A DNA stretch of 64,000 bases, taken from NCBI GenBank assembly GCA_016704325.1, contig JADJAG010000007.1, positions 289,191 through 353,190 on the forward strand. The letters are read 5' to 3'. This document shows, one piece after another, positions 7,469 to 16,830 of the stretch. Each line of letters starts with the position of its first letter. Position 1 is the first letter of the stretch. The notes below the pieces were generated by a model. The model saw nothing but the letters and a program-made list of their open reading frames with translations, was not told where the DNA came from and did not search any database. Source of the DNA: Chitinophagaceae bacterium (GTDB taxonomy: Bacteria; Bacteroidota; Bacteroidia; Chitinophagales; UBA10324). The position numbers and the translations under genes were made by a program.

Positions 7469-10282
7469 TTACACGCTCCATTTTTTTGCAGTCTTGCCGT
7501 AAAACCTAAATGCAATCACTGCCATAACAGCGGCGGAAATAATGAATAAGAAGGCAAAGCTATTTTTCCACCATACATCTGTTTGCGTAGAATTGCCTGT
7601 AAATATGAGATTTCCCCAGTAGGGAGGGGTGTGGAATTGTGCCATGGATGGGTCTTTTAATAAGTCAAGTTTAGCAAAGCGTAATGCTGCAGCAGGGTCA
7701 TTCCCCTTTTCAAGATGACTATAGAATTGTCGGCTGATATAGGCTGTAGGAATATCTTCTGCCTTCCACAACGAAATTACCTGATTGTCGCAGCCGGCCG
7801 CTGCAAAAGCCCGTGATAAACTTAGTATACCCTCGCCCTTGGCAGATTTGCCGCTTCCCGTTTCACATGAACTTAAAACCACCAATTCCTTGTTCTGAAA
7901 ATTCAGGTTGTAGATTTCATGAGCAAACAGCCTGTGATCAATATGCTCCTGGCCGGTGGGATAGAATGCAATGTATGATTGCAACGGATCAATGTAATCA
8001 ACTTTTGAATGTGTTGCCAAATGGACAGTACCTGCACCATCCAGATTCCCAAGGAAATTCTGTTTTGTAGCAGCTTTGTTCAGCAATTGTGTTCCACCAA
8101 GATTTTGAAGTTCTTCCCCGGAGGCTGGTAGTTGCAGGTATTGATTTGATACCGAAAGATAGGATGCGTCCACAAATGGTGCAACAGCCAGTGATTTTTC
8201 AGGATTAAAATGGAAACTGGTTTTATCGGCATTGATATAGATGGACGAATATTGGTAGGCAACTTGGTATGCTTCCGTAAGATAATGATGATCCCTGTTC
8301 TCCAACACTTCAAATGGTATACTATTCAACGATTCCTGCGGAATAATAATCAGAGAGTGATTACTTGACTGGCTGAGTAAGGGTTCCATGAGGTTATTAA
8401 ACAACCAACTAGAATGCTTTGATCCCTGGTAGCTGATTCCCGGTGTAACCTGATTCAATGCATTAATCAGGGACTGAAGATGATGCTGATAGATGCTGTC
8501 GTTGGGAAACTGATGCAAAAGCAATTGGTTTCCGGAGATACCGAATACGTATACATCATCAGGAGTATGAAAGTAAGATAATAGCAATTTACCCTGATTC
8601 TTTAACAAGGACTGCAAGCCTGCGAAATCAAGTGTGTCCATTTCATGTTTCAGTTTATAATATGCAGGAAATTCATTCAGTTGGTCATAAAGGCGGGAGA
8701 GTTCAAACTGGCATTTGCTGATTTCTTCCTGAATGCCTGCAAGGTTTTTGGGATCAGTAATACTTTTTTTCTCCTGTAACAATTTGGAAAGCTGTAATTT
8801 CAGATCCCTTTCATTATGAAGCAACGTATCCGGAATTCCGGCAAAAAGTTTTATTTCATTCTCATGCATTAAAATAGAAAGTGCCCTTGCTTTGCTTTTT
8901 GATGCCCAGAAAAAAGCAGTCTTGAGGTGACTTTCATTTTTTGTTGCTTTATAATCATCAAGCACCAATGCAATGCCTTGCTGATAAGCTTTCATTACTT
9001 TCTTACCCAGGAAAAGCCGGGCCTCCTCATTGTCAAATGAGGTGCGTATGAAATCTCCCAACAAGTAAGTTGACTGATAACAATTAATAGCATTTGCAAA
9101 TGGGGTACTATCACCCGATATACGGTACAATTCTTCCCAGCATCCCGCTTTTAGATAAAGGCTTTCAAACAATTCAAAGGAAGTAAAGCCTTGTTCGAAT
9201 CGTACAGGGTTGGAGAGAATACTGGTATCATTAAATTCATACTCAAAGGCAACCATTGATTGCTGGTAGTATTTCAATGCCTCAAGGTAGTTTCCGTTTT
9301 TTTGTTCAATCCGTCCAAGCAATCGAAACGTTTTGCCGATTTCTGGATTTTTAAAGCCGGCATCATGGCTTTTACTATAGGTGAGTGCCATAAGAAGTAA
9401 TTCCTTTGCCCGTTGCAATTCGTTTTTAAGTGACCAGGCATAGGCAAAGTGGTTGTAGTAAATAACAGGGTTTACAGCTTCAGGATTTGAGATCCGCTGC
9501 AAAAAATAAATGGCACTGTCCGGCTGATGCTGTTCCAGGAAGATGCTGGCGATGTTTATGGAGATTTCTTCTGTTTGAATTCCTAATGGTAATAATTCAC
9601 GGTAGATCGCTGCTGCAGAATCATAGTATTCCAACCTGCGTAAAGCGGAAGCAATGTTACTTTGAAATGAATAATAGCCGAACGTTACACCGGACCCTTT
9701 TTCTGTTAAAATCTGCAGCGCACGTTCGAAATAGTTAGCGCTTTGCGTGAAGTTTCCTGATTGAAAATAGATGGCCCCCAACGAATTGTAAAGCCGTTCC
9801 GCATCTTCCAGTTCATGGTAGCGGTCTAAGATGGACTCTGCCTGTTCAAAATAATGAATGGCTGAATCGAAATGATTAAGAAAGTAGTGCGCATTACCAC
9901 TAAATAGGTAAGGTTTGAATAATAATGAATCAGGCAATCCCGCACGTTTCACAGTATTGCAAGACTGGTTATAATTTGCTAATGCAGCAGCCTGCTTGAG
10001 GTTGCTTTGCTCAATTATTCCGGCATTCAGGTAACAGCCAAATTTCTTTACTGAGAAAATACCGGTATCCGGAAAGAGTTGTGCAGCAGACAGGTAATTA
10101 TTGATGGCAAGGCTGTCTGAATAGGGAGTTGGTTCTTCGAGATTATACAATGCTTCGGCCTGCTTAAAGAATCGAAGCGCCTTTTGTTCCGGTAAACTGT
10201 CAATAGCAGGAGCTACCCAGGCAAATTGAAAAAGAAGTGTTAGAAACAGCGTCGCTCTAAAGCACATTTGACACATCACCAT
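7469..10282 (-). CDS. TPR-CHAT (caspase-like) protein with C-terminal membrane anchor
   Basis: 937 residues. An N-terminal hydrophobic stretch (ATLFLTLLFQFAWVAPA) looks like a signal peptide. TPR repeats fill about residues 60-420 (for example HYFLNHFDSAIHYFEQAESI and FQSGNFTQSANYFERALQIL). A charged coiled-coil region lies at about 480-560. A CHAT peptidase domain occupies about 600-890, with the catalytic pair visible as HLATHS (His754/758) and LSSCETG (Cys806), and the typical ending YWGNLIFTGN. One membrane segment at about 908-927 (FAFLFIISAAVMAVIAF) and a basic tail follow. CHAT proteins are cysteine peptidases of the caspase/separase clan; some act in signalling or abortive defence. 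It converges with the sigma/anti-sigma pair, a neighbourhood I recall as recurrent in Bacteroidota. The substrate is unknown. Confidence 0.9.
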   Translation of the reverse strand: MVMCQMCFRATLFLTLLFQFAWVAPAIDSLPEQKALRFFKQAEALYNLEEPTPYSDSLAINNYLSAAQLFPDTGIFSVKKFGCYLNAGIIEQSNLKQAAALANYNQSCNTVKRAGLPDSLLFKPYLFSGNAHYFLNHFDSAIHYFEQAESILDRYHELEDAERLYNSLGAIYFQSGNFTQSANYFERALQILTEKGSGVTFGYYSFQSNIASALRRLEYYDSAAAIYRELLPLGIQTEEISINIASIFLEQHQPDSAIYFLQRISNPEAVNPVIYYNHFAYAWSLKNELQRAKELLLMALTYSKSHDAGFKNPEIGKTFRLLGRIEQKNGNYLEALKYYQQSMVAFEYEFNDTSILSNPVRFEQGFTSFELFESLYLKAGCWEELYRISGDSTPFANAINCYQSTYLLGDFIRTSFDNEEARLFLGKKVMKAYQQGIALVLDDYKATKNESHLKTAFFWASKSKARALSILMHENEIKLFAGIPDTLLHNERDLKLQLSKLLQEKKSITDPKNLAGIQEEISKCQFELSRLYDQLNEFPAYYKLKHEMDTLDFAGLQSLLKNQGKLLLSYFHTPDDVYVFGISGNQLLLHQFPNDSIYQHHLQSLINALNQVTPGISYQGSKHSSWLFNNLMEPLLSQSSNHSLIIIPQESLNSIPFEVLENRDHHYLTEAYQVAYQYSSIYINADKTSFHFNPEKSLAVAPFVDASYLSVSNQYLQLPASGEELQNLGGTQLLNKAATKQNFLGNLDGAGTVHLATHSKVDYIDPLQSYIAFYPTGQEHIDHRLFAHEIYNLNFQNKELVVLSSCETGSGKSAKGEGILSLSRAFAAAGCDNQVISLWKAEDIPTAYISRQFYSHLEKGNDPAAALRFAKLDLLKDPSMAQFHTPPYWGNLIFTGNSTQTDVWWKNSFAFLFIISAAVMAVIAFRFYGKTAKKWSV

Positions 10283-10383
10283 TAAGCGGTGAAATTACCA
10301 AATGTGCTTAAAGTTTGCATGCTGAATTATAGAACGGAGATAATCAGCTGTACATATAGGCAAAAACTGAAACGCATTATGTA

Positions 10384-11331
10384 CTATTCTACAGCTGTTC
10401 CTACAATTACAATGTAAGGTGGCCTGGTCTTTTTAGTTTTTTCCAGGAAGTCAATAGGAGCCAGGGTCACATCAGGTCCGGCATATTTGGGTTGAAAATA
10501 GGTAAGGTCCTGTTTATCCTCCATTTCCTGAAGCAAACTATCCGGAATATCTGCAAGCGTATTGAAGTAATACATGCGGATATCGATCTTATTCAATGCC
10601 ATCTCACTAGCATCGTCGAGGCGATAATACAACTCAAAATCTTTGGATAAGCCATTTTCCGGAACAACACCAAATGTACCATTGGTTACCGTTTTCTTCA
10701 GGTTAAACCTGCCGGTTTTCTTATTCAGGGAAACACCCTGTGGAATAAGCTGGCTGCCTGCAGGAGGTTCATCGGCATTGCCATCGCCATCATCATCGTC
10801 GGCTCCATCGTCAAATTCGCAGCCGTCGTCATCCAGGAATTTTAGCTGGTAAGAGTCATCACTGGTAAAATCATCATCATCGCAAGGCAAAGCCGCGCTG
10901 TAACTGGCATTGTATATTGGAAAGGCAAAAGTATCCATCTGATCAAGTACATACACACTGTCTTTATAGTTGATACCGGAAATGGTGACGAAGGTGAAAC
11001 AGGAATCATTAGACCCTTCTTCCGTATAAAAAACACGGTATCTTAAGCCGGTTTCGCTGGTAGTCACATTTATTTCCCCGGATAGGGTATCAATAGATAA
11101 GCCTTTCGGAGCTGCACCATAAATCCCGGTCAGTTCATTTACAGGTGCTACAATATAATCGTTAACCTGTTCCACGAGGTAGTAGGTAGAATCGGCATAC
11201 TTGAAATCTTTACATTCATTCTTTCCCTCTTCCCATTCAACAACTTCATAGTCAGGCAAAGGAAATTGGAGACAGGCTGATAGAAAAAGGGAGCCAAAAA
11301 ACAAGAATGATAGTGCCAATTTGGGTTTCAT
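10384..11331 (-). CDS. Asp-rich lipoprotein of unknown function
   Basis: 315 residues. A lipoprotein signal is clear: MKPKLALSFLFFGSLFLSAC, with Cys20 as the lipidated residue. The middle part includes a strongly acidic stretch at about residues 155-190 (DDDDFTSDDSYQLKFLDDDG and DDGADDDDGDGNADE) that could bind calcium. Around it are beta-rich segments, one of which (YGAAPKGLSIDTLSGEINVT) recalls cadherin-like/Ig-like putative ligand-binding folds, as does PQGVSLNKKTGRFNLKKTV. It sits 100 bp upstream of the CHAT gene on the same strand, so the two could be co-transcribed. I do not recognise a named family. Confidence 0.7.
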   Translation of the reverse strand: MKPKLALSFLFFGSLFLSACLQFPLPDYEVVEWEEGKNECKDFKYADSTYYLVEQVNDYIVAPVNELTGIYGAAPKGLSIDTLSGEINVTTSETGLRYRVFYTEEGSNDSCFTFVTISGINYKDSVYVLDQMDTFAFPIYNASYSAALPCDDDDFTSDDSYQLKFLDDDGCEFDDGADDDDGDGNADEPPAGSQLIPQGVSLNKKTGRFNLKKTVTNGTFGVVPENGLSKDFELYYRLDDASEMALNKIDIRMYYFNTLADIPDSLLQEMEDKQDLTYFQPKYAGPDVTLAPIDFLEKTKKTRPPYIVIVGTAVE

Positions 11332-11726
11332 AGTCGACTTATTTATGCTTTGTTGTTTTTGAATTATAAAATGTAACCACTAACCTCAAAAAATGTTTAA
11401 AAATCAGCACGTTGAAGGAATTTCCCTGTAAAACAGCCAGATCGGTTGGCAGCACGCTTACATCTTCTATGCCAAATGCGAAATGCTGTGATAAAGTTAA
11501 TGAAACGTCAGGGTTAATTAGTGTTTGTATTTCCAGATTATCTTAGCAGGCGGCATTTCTGTGATTAAAGTAAACAATGTAAATACAGTACACATTTATA
11601 AATATTATGCTGGGTGTAATTTGAGTTATTTTACGGATAAGGGATTCCGCTTGTATCATTTGTGTGATAAGTGCCTGATTTGCATGACAGCTAAATGTTG
11701 AAACAGATAGTTAGAGGTATATAAAA
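11332..11726. other. Gene-free stretch
   Basis: About 400 bp between the start of the Asp-rich lipoprotein gene and the terminator of the next minus-strand gene. It must hold the lipoprotein promoter. I see no ORF, repeat or RNA gene in it. Confidence 0.5.
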
Positions 11727-11754
11727 GCGAAACTGCCATAATTGGCAGTTTCGC
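11727..11754 (-). terminator. Intrinsic terminator of the seven-repeat T9SS gene
   Basis: A perfect 11-bp stem (GCGAAACTGCC / GGCAGTTTCGC) with a 6-base loop lies 25 bp past the stop codon. On the minus strand it is followed by a T-rich run (TTTTATAT). Confidence 0.8.
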
Positions 11755-11779
11755 ATTGTAATCGGTATTGCAATAATTA

Positions 11780-13327
11780 TTACTCTGATTTATAGAGTTT
11801 TATAGTTTCCTGGCTTCCATCAGCATGAAGGATGCGCACCAAATAATAACCAGCCTGCCATTGCGCTACATCTATAGTCAAAGAAGAGCTAACAGATTCG
11901 AAACGACCAGCTTCCATGCCTGTGATAGAATAAACAATCACGTTAGCTGATTCAGTTAAGCCGTCAAGCGTAACTGTAGATTGAGCAGGGTTAGGATAGA
12001 GTTGTATTGCGCTAACGGGAGTTACTTCATCACCTGTTTTCTGTGCACCGTTAAGTTTTACGATCCAATAGTCAGCATTGCCATTGTTGTCAGATACATC
12101 AAAGTTGTCTGACTCAGAAGATCCGGCTACGATGAAACCACCATCAGAAGTAGGTGCTGCAGAGGTACCGAGGTCTTTATCTGCACCGCCCAGTGTTTTT
12201 TGCCACTTCATGGTGCCATTGGCTGCAATTTTAACTACCCAATAGTCATCCGATCCTTTATTGTTGCTTACATCTCCATTGCTGGATTCTGTTTCGCCGC
12301 AAAGGATAAATCCACCATCGGAAGTTTTGTGGATAGACCGGCCGATATCTGATGTTTCGCCACCATAGGTTTTAGCGAACTTGAATGAGCCATCGCCTTT
12401 AACGCTTACTACAAAGTAGTCGTCACCACCGCTGTTATCAGGAACATCTCCATTGTTGGATTCTGTTTCACCTATCACAGCATATGCATTTTTTGCAAGG
12501 GCTTCTACACCATAAGCCTGGTCGTTATCAGTTCCACCGATTGTACGGGTGAAGTTGATAGCACCATTAGTTTTGATGCGCAACACATAGTAGTCAACGC
12601 CACCTTTGTTACCGGAAACATCACCATTATTGGAATCTGTTTCACCGGCAATGATGTATTGACCACTGCTCAACTGATCTACTCCATAGCCACGGTCAGT
12701 ACCTGAACCGCCATAGAGTTTCTCAAAGGTTTTTGAACCTGATGAAGTTAACTTTACGGCAAGCACATCATAGCCGCCTTTATTGCTCGTGCCACTGATG
12801 TTATCTGATTTAGAATCACCGGCTGCGATGTATCCGCCATCAGTTGTCTGTACAATGCTATAAAAAGCATCGTCATCAGAACCACCGAAGTTGCCTACGA
12901 AAGATTTGTTGCCATTAGCATCCAGCTTTATCACTACAGCATCAAATCCACCTTTAGCTGAAACGATATCGCCATTATTGGAGTTGGATGTACCGGCAAG
13001 GATGTAACCGCCATCGCTGGTAGGTTGTACAGCATAGCAACGGTCGTCGTTGTCGCCGCCGTAAATTTTCTTCCAGGTAATGCTACCGGTTGAAGTGAGT
13101 TTCAGTACCCAGAAATCTTCACCGCTCTTATGACCTACCACATCTCCATTGTCGGAATTGGTATAGCCTGCAACGATGTAACCGCCATCAGGTGTTTGAC
13201 GCACGGAGGTAGCATTATCTACATTGGTTCCGCCGTAATTGTTTTCCCACTGAATAGCGGGTGCCTGTCCGAAGGCTACTGTTGAGCTCAGAAGGAGCGC
13301 TGTCAGGAAATTGATTTTTGTTTTCAT
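11780..13327 (-). CDS. Secreted seven-repeat (propeller-like) protein with T9SS type A tail
   Basis: 515 residues. The signal peptide is MKTKINFLTALLLSSTVAFG. Residues about 25-420 hold seven repeats of roughly 56 residues, each centred on a TSDGGYIVAG-like strand followed by SNNGDV, a DYWVVKL strand and an IYGGxxDD turn. Two central copies are degenerate (LSSGQYIIAG, LAKNAYAVIG). Seven such repeats suggest one closed beta-propeller. The last ~80 residues are a sorting domain with QLYPNPAQSTVTLDGL and AGYYLVRILHADGSQE. It should be exported by the T9SS. A strong terminator follows the stop. The plus-strand 892-residue protein starting at 16831 has the same kind of repeat, also seven times. 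The ligand is unknown. Confidence 0.88.
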   Translation of the reverse strand: MKTKINFLTALLLSSTVAFGQAPAIQWENNYGGTNVDNATSVRQTPDGGYIVAGYTNSDNGDVVGHKSGEDFWVLKLTSTGSITWKKIYGGDNDDRCYAVQPTSDGGYILAGTSNSNNGDIVSAKGGFDAVVIKLDANGNKSFVGNFGGSDDDAFYSIVQTTDGGYIAAGDSKSDNISGTSNKGGYDVLAVKLTSSGSKTFEKLYGGSGTDRGYGVDQLSSGQYIIAGETDSNNGDVSGNKGGVDYYVLRIKTNGAINFTRTIGGTDNDQAYGVEALAKNAYAVIGETESNNGDVPDNSGGDDYFVVSVKGDGSFKFAKTYGGETSDIGRSIHKTSDGGFILCGETESSNGDVSNNKGSDDYWVVKIAANGTMKWQKTLGGADKDLGTSAAPTSDGGFIVAGSSESDNFDVSDNNGNADYWIVKLNGAQKTGDEVTPVSAIQLYPNPAQSTVTLDGLTESANVIVYSITGMEAGRFESVSSSLTIDVAQWQAGYYLVRILHADGSQETIKLYKSE

Positions 13328-13740
13328 GTTTGTAATTTTTGTTTGTTATTGGTTTAGAATTGAATGAATGATTATGATTATTAAAAAGGGTAATTGATTG
13401 TAAGCAAGTCTTGCGGGCTATGGCGGATTGTAAGTGTAGGTGATGATGCGGTGATCATCAGCGGCGAATGAGGTTGTTGCAGCTAAATGATACTGCGTAA
13501 TTTCTCCCACATTCAATATTTCAAGCCTGTGGCGGAAAAGTGAGTTGATAAATGCCCTGGACCATTTTGCTGTAAGAGGAAAAGTTTTCATTGTATTTTC
13601 AGTTACATGACATCTGTTGCAGCTGAGAATGAAAATGTAACCGTTGGGGGAAAGATTTTTCTGACAAGCGGGTAAGGATCGTTGGAATTATGGCTGGAAG
13701 TGCTTTTTTGGATTGTTGATCCGGAAGGTGCGGAGGGCAG

Positions 13741-14104
13741 GATTACAAATTCCGGGCAAAGGAGGAAGATGTCTGAACTATGATTTTATTGATTGAATGA
13801 ATACTATGAATGTGTACAAGGTTTCGAACATTGTGATTACAAATCCCGGGCAAAGGAGGAAGATGTCTGAACTATGATTTTGTTGATTGAATGAATACTA
13901 TGAATGTGTACAAGGTTTCGAACATTGTGATTACAAATCCCGGGCAAAGGAGGAAGATGTCTGAACTATGATTTTATTGATTGAATGAATACTATGAATG
14001 TGTACAAGGTTTCGAACATTGTGATTACAAATTCCGGGCAAAGGAGGAAGATGTCTGAACTATGATTTTGTTGATTGAATGAATACTATGAATGTGTACA
14101 GGGA
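13741..14104. repeat. Four-copy tandem repeat, 94-bp period
   Basis: Copies start at 13741, 13835, 13929 and 14023 with GATTACAAATYCCGGGCAAA, then a GGAGGAAGATGTCTGAACTA block, and end in GTACAAGGTTTCGAACATTGT. Copies differ only by single bases (for example TTTTATTG against TTTTGTTG). The unit contains the dispersed motif GGATTTGTAATCAC...GTTCGAAACC found at many other gaps in the window, so the array seems to have grown from one copy of that element. No reading frame is conserved. Confidence 0.9.
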
Positions 14105-14229
14105 TTGTTTGGCGGACGGTGCCTTTATTACCTTGGTTAGCACGGATTTGTAATCACTGGTGTTCGAAACGTTGTGTAATTAAATTTGTAGAGATGATTA
14201 ATTGTCTGTTTGCAAGAGACACATAAAAA

Positions 14230-14400
14230 AATGTCATGCTGAGCGGAGTCGAACGACGAATTTTTGGGGGGGGGGGGGGGAAAAAGGCATGGCGGCCCTG
14301 GGGTGGGTGGGGGGGGGGGGGGGGGGGGGGGGGGTTTGGTTTTTTTTTAAAAAAAAAAAAATTTTGACCCCCCCCCCCCCAGCATGACATTTTTTTTCGT
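14230..14400. repeat. Hairpin element with long poly-G and poly-C runs
   Basis: Ends are inverted copies, AAAAAAATGTCATGCTG (about 14226-14242) and CAGCATGACATTTTTTT (about 14380-14396). The interior has G runs of 16 (14265-14280) and about 24 (14311-14334) and a matching C run (14367-14380). Open frames across it (14154-14452) are low-complexity artefacts. The G runs may be real, G-quadruplex-forming, or polymerase slippage in a hairpin. Confidence 0.6.
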
Positions 14401-14600
14401 CACTCAATGTTTCGAGCAGTAATGATTCTAAATCCTGCGTTGGCGGAAACAATCCTCAAAAAAACATCATGCTCCGACTGAGTTTGACCTGAGCTTGTCG
14501 AAGTGCTCAGCATGATATTTTTTTGCTTCTCTCGTCACTCAATGTAACTAACATTAGTGATTCAAATTCCCGATCAACGGGGCATCAATGTCATTTGAAA

Positions 14601-15821
14601 TTATTGAACGATAATCCTTTCAGAAACAATTTTATCCCTGCTGATCAGGTTTACGATGTAAAGGCCGGGCGACAGTAATTGCAGATCCAAATCGAACTTG
14701 TTGGTATAGTTGGAGTTGGGGCTAAGGACTAATTTGCCATCGGAAGAGAAGATTTGAACATTTACAGGACCTGAAAATGTATGTTCGATGCTCAGTGTTT
14801 CAGAAACCGGATTAGGATACAGCGCTAAACTAAACGCCGGTTCCTCCATTATTCCGGTACTTGAATAGGTGTATTTGGCAAAAGTGGAATTATCACAAAC
14901 AATTTCAGACACCAATGCGGGTATGAAGCCAGATACATAGGTGTCGGTCAATGTATTGAAAGCTACCATTTTCAGCGCAGAGTTCGTATCGATTGCGGCC
15001 AGCAAAAAGGTGCTTGTATATTGGTCAAAACAAGATGAGCCGCCAACATAATATGGAAAAGCTGATAAGTCACCGCGGTTAATTATTTCTCCGTTCAGCT
15101 TATTTATTTCAACTATATACCTGCCGGTAAAATTAAACAGTGCATCATAGGTATCGCTTAATGCGTATATTTTCCCGTTAATATTATCATAATTAACGCA
15201 GGTAATATTGTTGTAAGGCGCAGTCGTGGTTAATATTGTTTTTGTGTATGAAAACACACTATCTCTTACAGGTATGGCATACAGGCATAAAGCCGGATCG
15301 TTGGTAAATCCTACGTAGTACATGATACCGTTGTTCGAATCAAAACCAATGGCATCGGCGACTATACCGTTCGCACCGGGTTCATAAATAATACCAATCA
15401 GGCTGTCTTCATTCGAATTAATGTCGAAGGCATAAATACTTATATTTTCTTCAGTTTCCATAATGAGGTTATACATTTTTCCAGTGCTCATATCGAATTC
15501 TGAAATATTGGAAAAGGAAGATCCCTCCGCCAGGCTCTCTTCGTTGGTGGTGGAATTAAATGAGTACAAACCGGTGTTCATTCCCGAAATTCCTGTTAAA
15601 TAATAATTGCTGTTGAAAGCATCAAACGCTGAGCTACCGAAATAATACCCATCCAGAATGGTAGGAGTTACAGTTACTGTTGAAGAATCGAGTGGCTGCC
15701 ATTGTATAAGGTCAATTTTTCCTGTTCCCATATTCACGGCAGCACCCATTAGTTGTATTTGTGCCTTAACACCAGTGTTCATCGCCACAACTGCCAAAAT
15801 GCAAAGTAGAGTACCTTTCAT
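14601..15821 (-). CDS. Secreted protein with T9SS type A tail, beta-propeller-like
   Basis: 406 residues. Signal peptide MKGTLLCILAVVAMNTGVKA then Q. The body (about 25-320) is made of short strands such as GYYFGSSAFDAFNSNYYLTG, TGLYSFNSTTNEESLAEGS, GIMYYVGFTNDPALCLYAI and GKIYALSDTYDALFNFTG, a pattern typical of secreted Bacteroidota propellers. No catalytic motif is seen. The C-terminal ~75 residues are a sorting domain with LALYPNPVSETLSIEHTF and PGLYIVNLISRDKIVSERI. The gene is flanked on both sides by repeat-filled gaps and has no operon partner. The export route is well supported; the function is unknown. Confidence 0.82.
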   Translation of the reverse strand: MKGTLLCILAVVAMNTGVKAQIQLMGAAVNMGTGKIDLIQWQPLDSSTVTVTPTILDGYYFGSSAFDAFNSNYYLTGISGMNTGLYSFNSTTNEESLAEGSSFSNISEFDMSTGKMYNLIMETEENISIYAFDINSNEDSLIGIIYEPGANGIVADAIGFDSNNGIMYYVGFTNDPALCLYAIPVRDSVFSYTKTILTTTAPYNNITCVNYDNINGKIYALSDTYDALFNFTGRYIVEINKLNGEIINRGDLSAFPYYVGGSSCFDQYTSTFLLAAIDTNSALKMVAFNTLTDTYVSGFIPALVSEIVCDNSTFAKYTYSSTGIMEEPAFSLALYPNPVSETLSIEHTFSGPVNVQIFSSDGKLVLSPNSNYTNKFDLDLQLLSPGLYIVNLISRDKIVSERIIVQ

Positions 15822-15949
15822 ATTACTTCGGTTTCGCCTTGAAACAACGTGAAACTAATATTGTTCAAACACACTGTTTATTTCTACAAATGATGATACC
15901 CCACGATGCAGGCTCGCCGGGGCCTTTTTTTATAAAGGTATCATCACTC

Positions 15950-16545
15950 GCAGAGGGTGGGGGATCATCAGTGATTTTATCTATTAGCGACTTGGCATCT
16001 TTGTGGTGGGATTGCTGCATCGTCGCATCTCGCAACAATGACGCTTTGATTAACCGTCATTGCGAATCCCGCAAATACAATGATTGAATTAGCGAAGTCC
16101 CAATGGCGGGATGAAGCAATCCCCTGATTAGAACCTATTAATAGTTTAGTAGAACAAGGAGATTGCTTCGTCGTTCCTCCTTACAATGACGACTTCATAG
16201 TGGAGATTGCATCGTCGCATCTCGCCACAATGACGCTTTGATTAACCGTCATTGCGAATCCCGCAAATACAATGATTGAATTAGCGAAGTCCCAATGGCG
16301 GGATGAAGCAATCCCCTGATTAGAACCTATTAATAGTTTAGTAGAACAGGGAGATTGCTTGTGTTCTTTAATAGCTGTGAAGGGATTGCTTCGCCGTTCC
16401 TCCTTACAATGACGTCCATGCAAATGCTTGATAATCATTACCCAAATTTCGAATTGCAATTCCAATTTAGCCTTTTACTTGAATAGACGTCATTCCATTT
16501 TTTTCCATTTTTTGAAATGGTTCTTACTCGCAATGACGCATTGAT
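15950..16545. repeat. Dispersed repeat field (GGCGGGATGAAGCAATCCCC family), locus 1
   Basis: Two tandem copies of a unit that starts CCGTCATTGCGAATCCCGC, passes CAATGGCGGGATGAAGCAAT (16101 and 16293) and ends with GATTGCTTCGTCGTTCCTCC TTACAATGACG. From 16403 to 16545 it continues with a segment (GACGTCCATGCAAATGCTTG to TTCTTACTCGCAATGACG) that recurs at 37470-37605 and, inverted, at 49575-49720. There is no credible ORF. The remainder of the gap to 16790 holds another copy of the AAAAAAATGTCATGCTGAGC hairpin (16648-16692). Confidence 0.8.
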
Positions 16546-16790
16546 TTACCGTCATTGCGAATTCACTTGCGCGCGAATGCAGTAAAGTTTTGCGGGTTGC
16601 GTTCGCGTGCACCAGCAAGGGGACATTGCTCTTGTTCAATCATTCCTAAAAAAATGTCATGCTGAGCGGAGTCGAAGCAAGACATTTTTTTCTCGTCACT
16701 CAATGTTTCGAGCAGAAATGATTGTAAATCCCGACTAACGGAAGAGACAAATGGCTCGAAGTCAGTGATGAATTAATAAATCTATTTAAG

Positions 16791-16798
16791 TAACTTTG
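16791..16798 (+). promoter_or_regulatory. Candidate Bacteroidota -7 promoter element
   Basis: TAACTTTG fits the TAnnTTTG element recognised by the Bacteroidota housekeeping sigma factor. It lies 33 bp before the ATG at 16831. No clear -33 TTTG is seen at the right distance. Confidence 0.4.
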
Positions 16799-16830
16799 TT
16801 TTATATAATCTCTCCATAAATTCTATTCCA

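Noticed and set aside
14154..14452. Proline/glycine-rich ORFs on both strands
   Set aside because: They are translations of poly-G and poly-C runs in a hairpin element.
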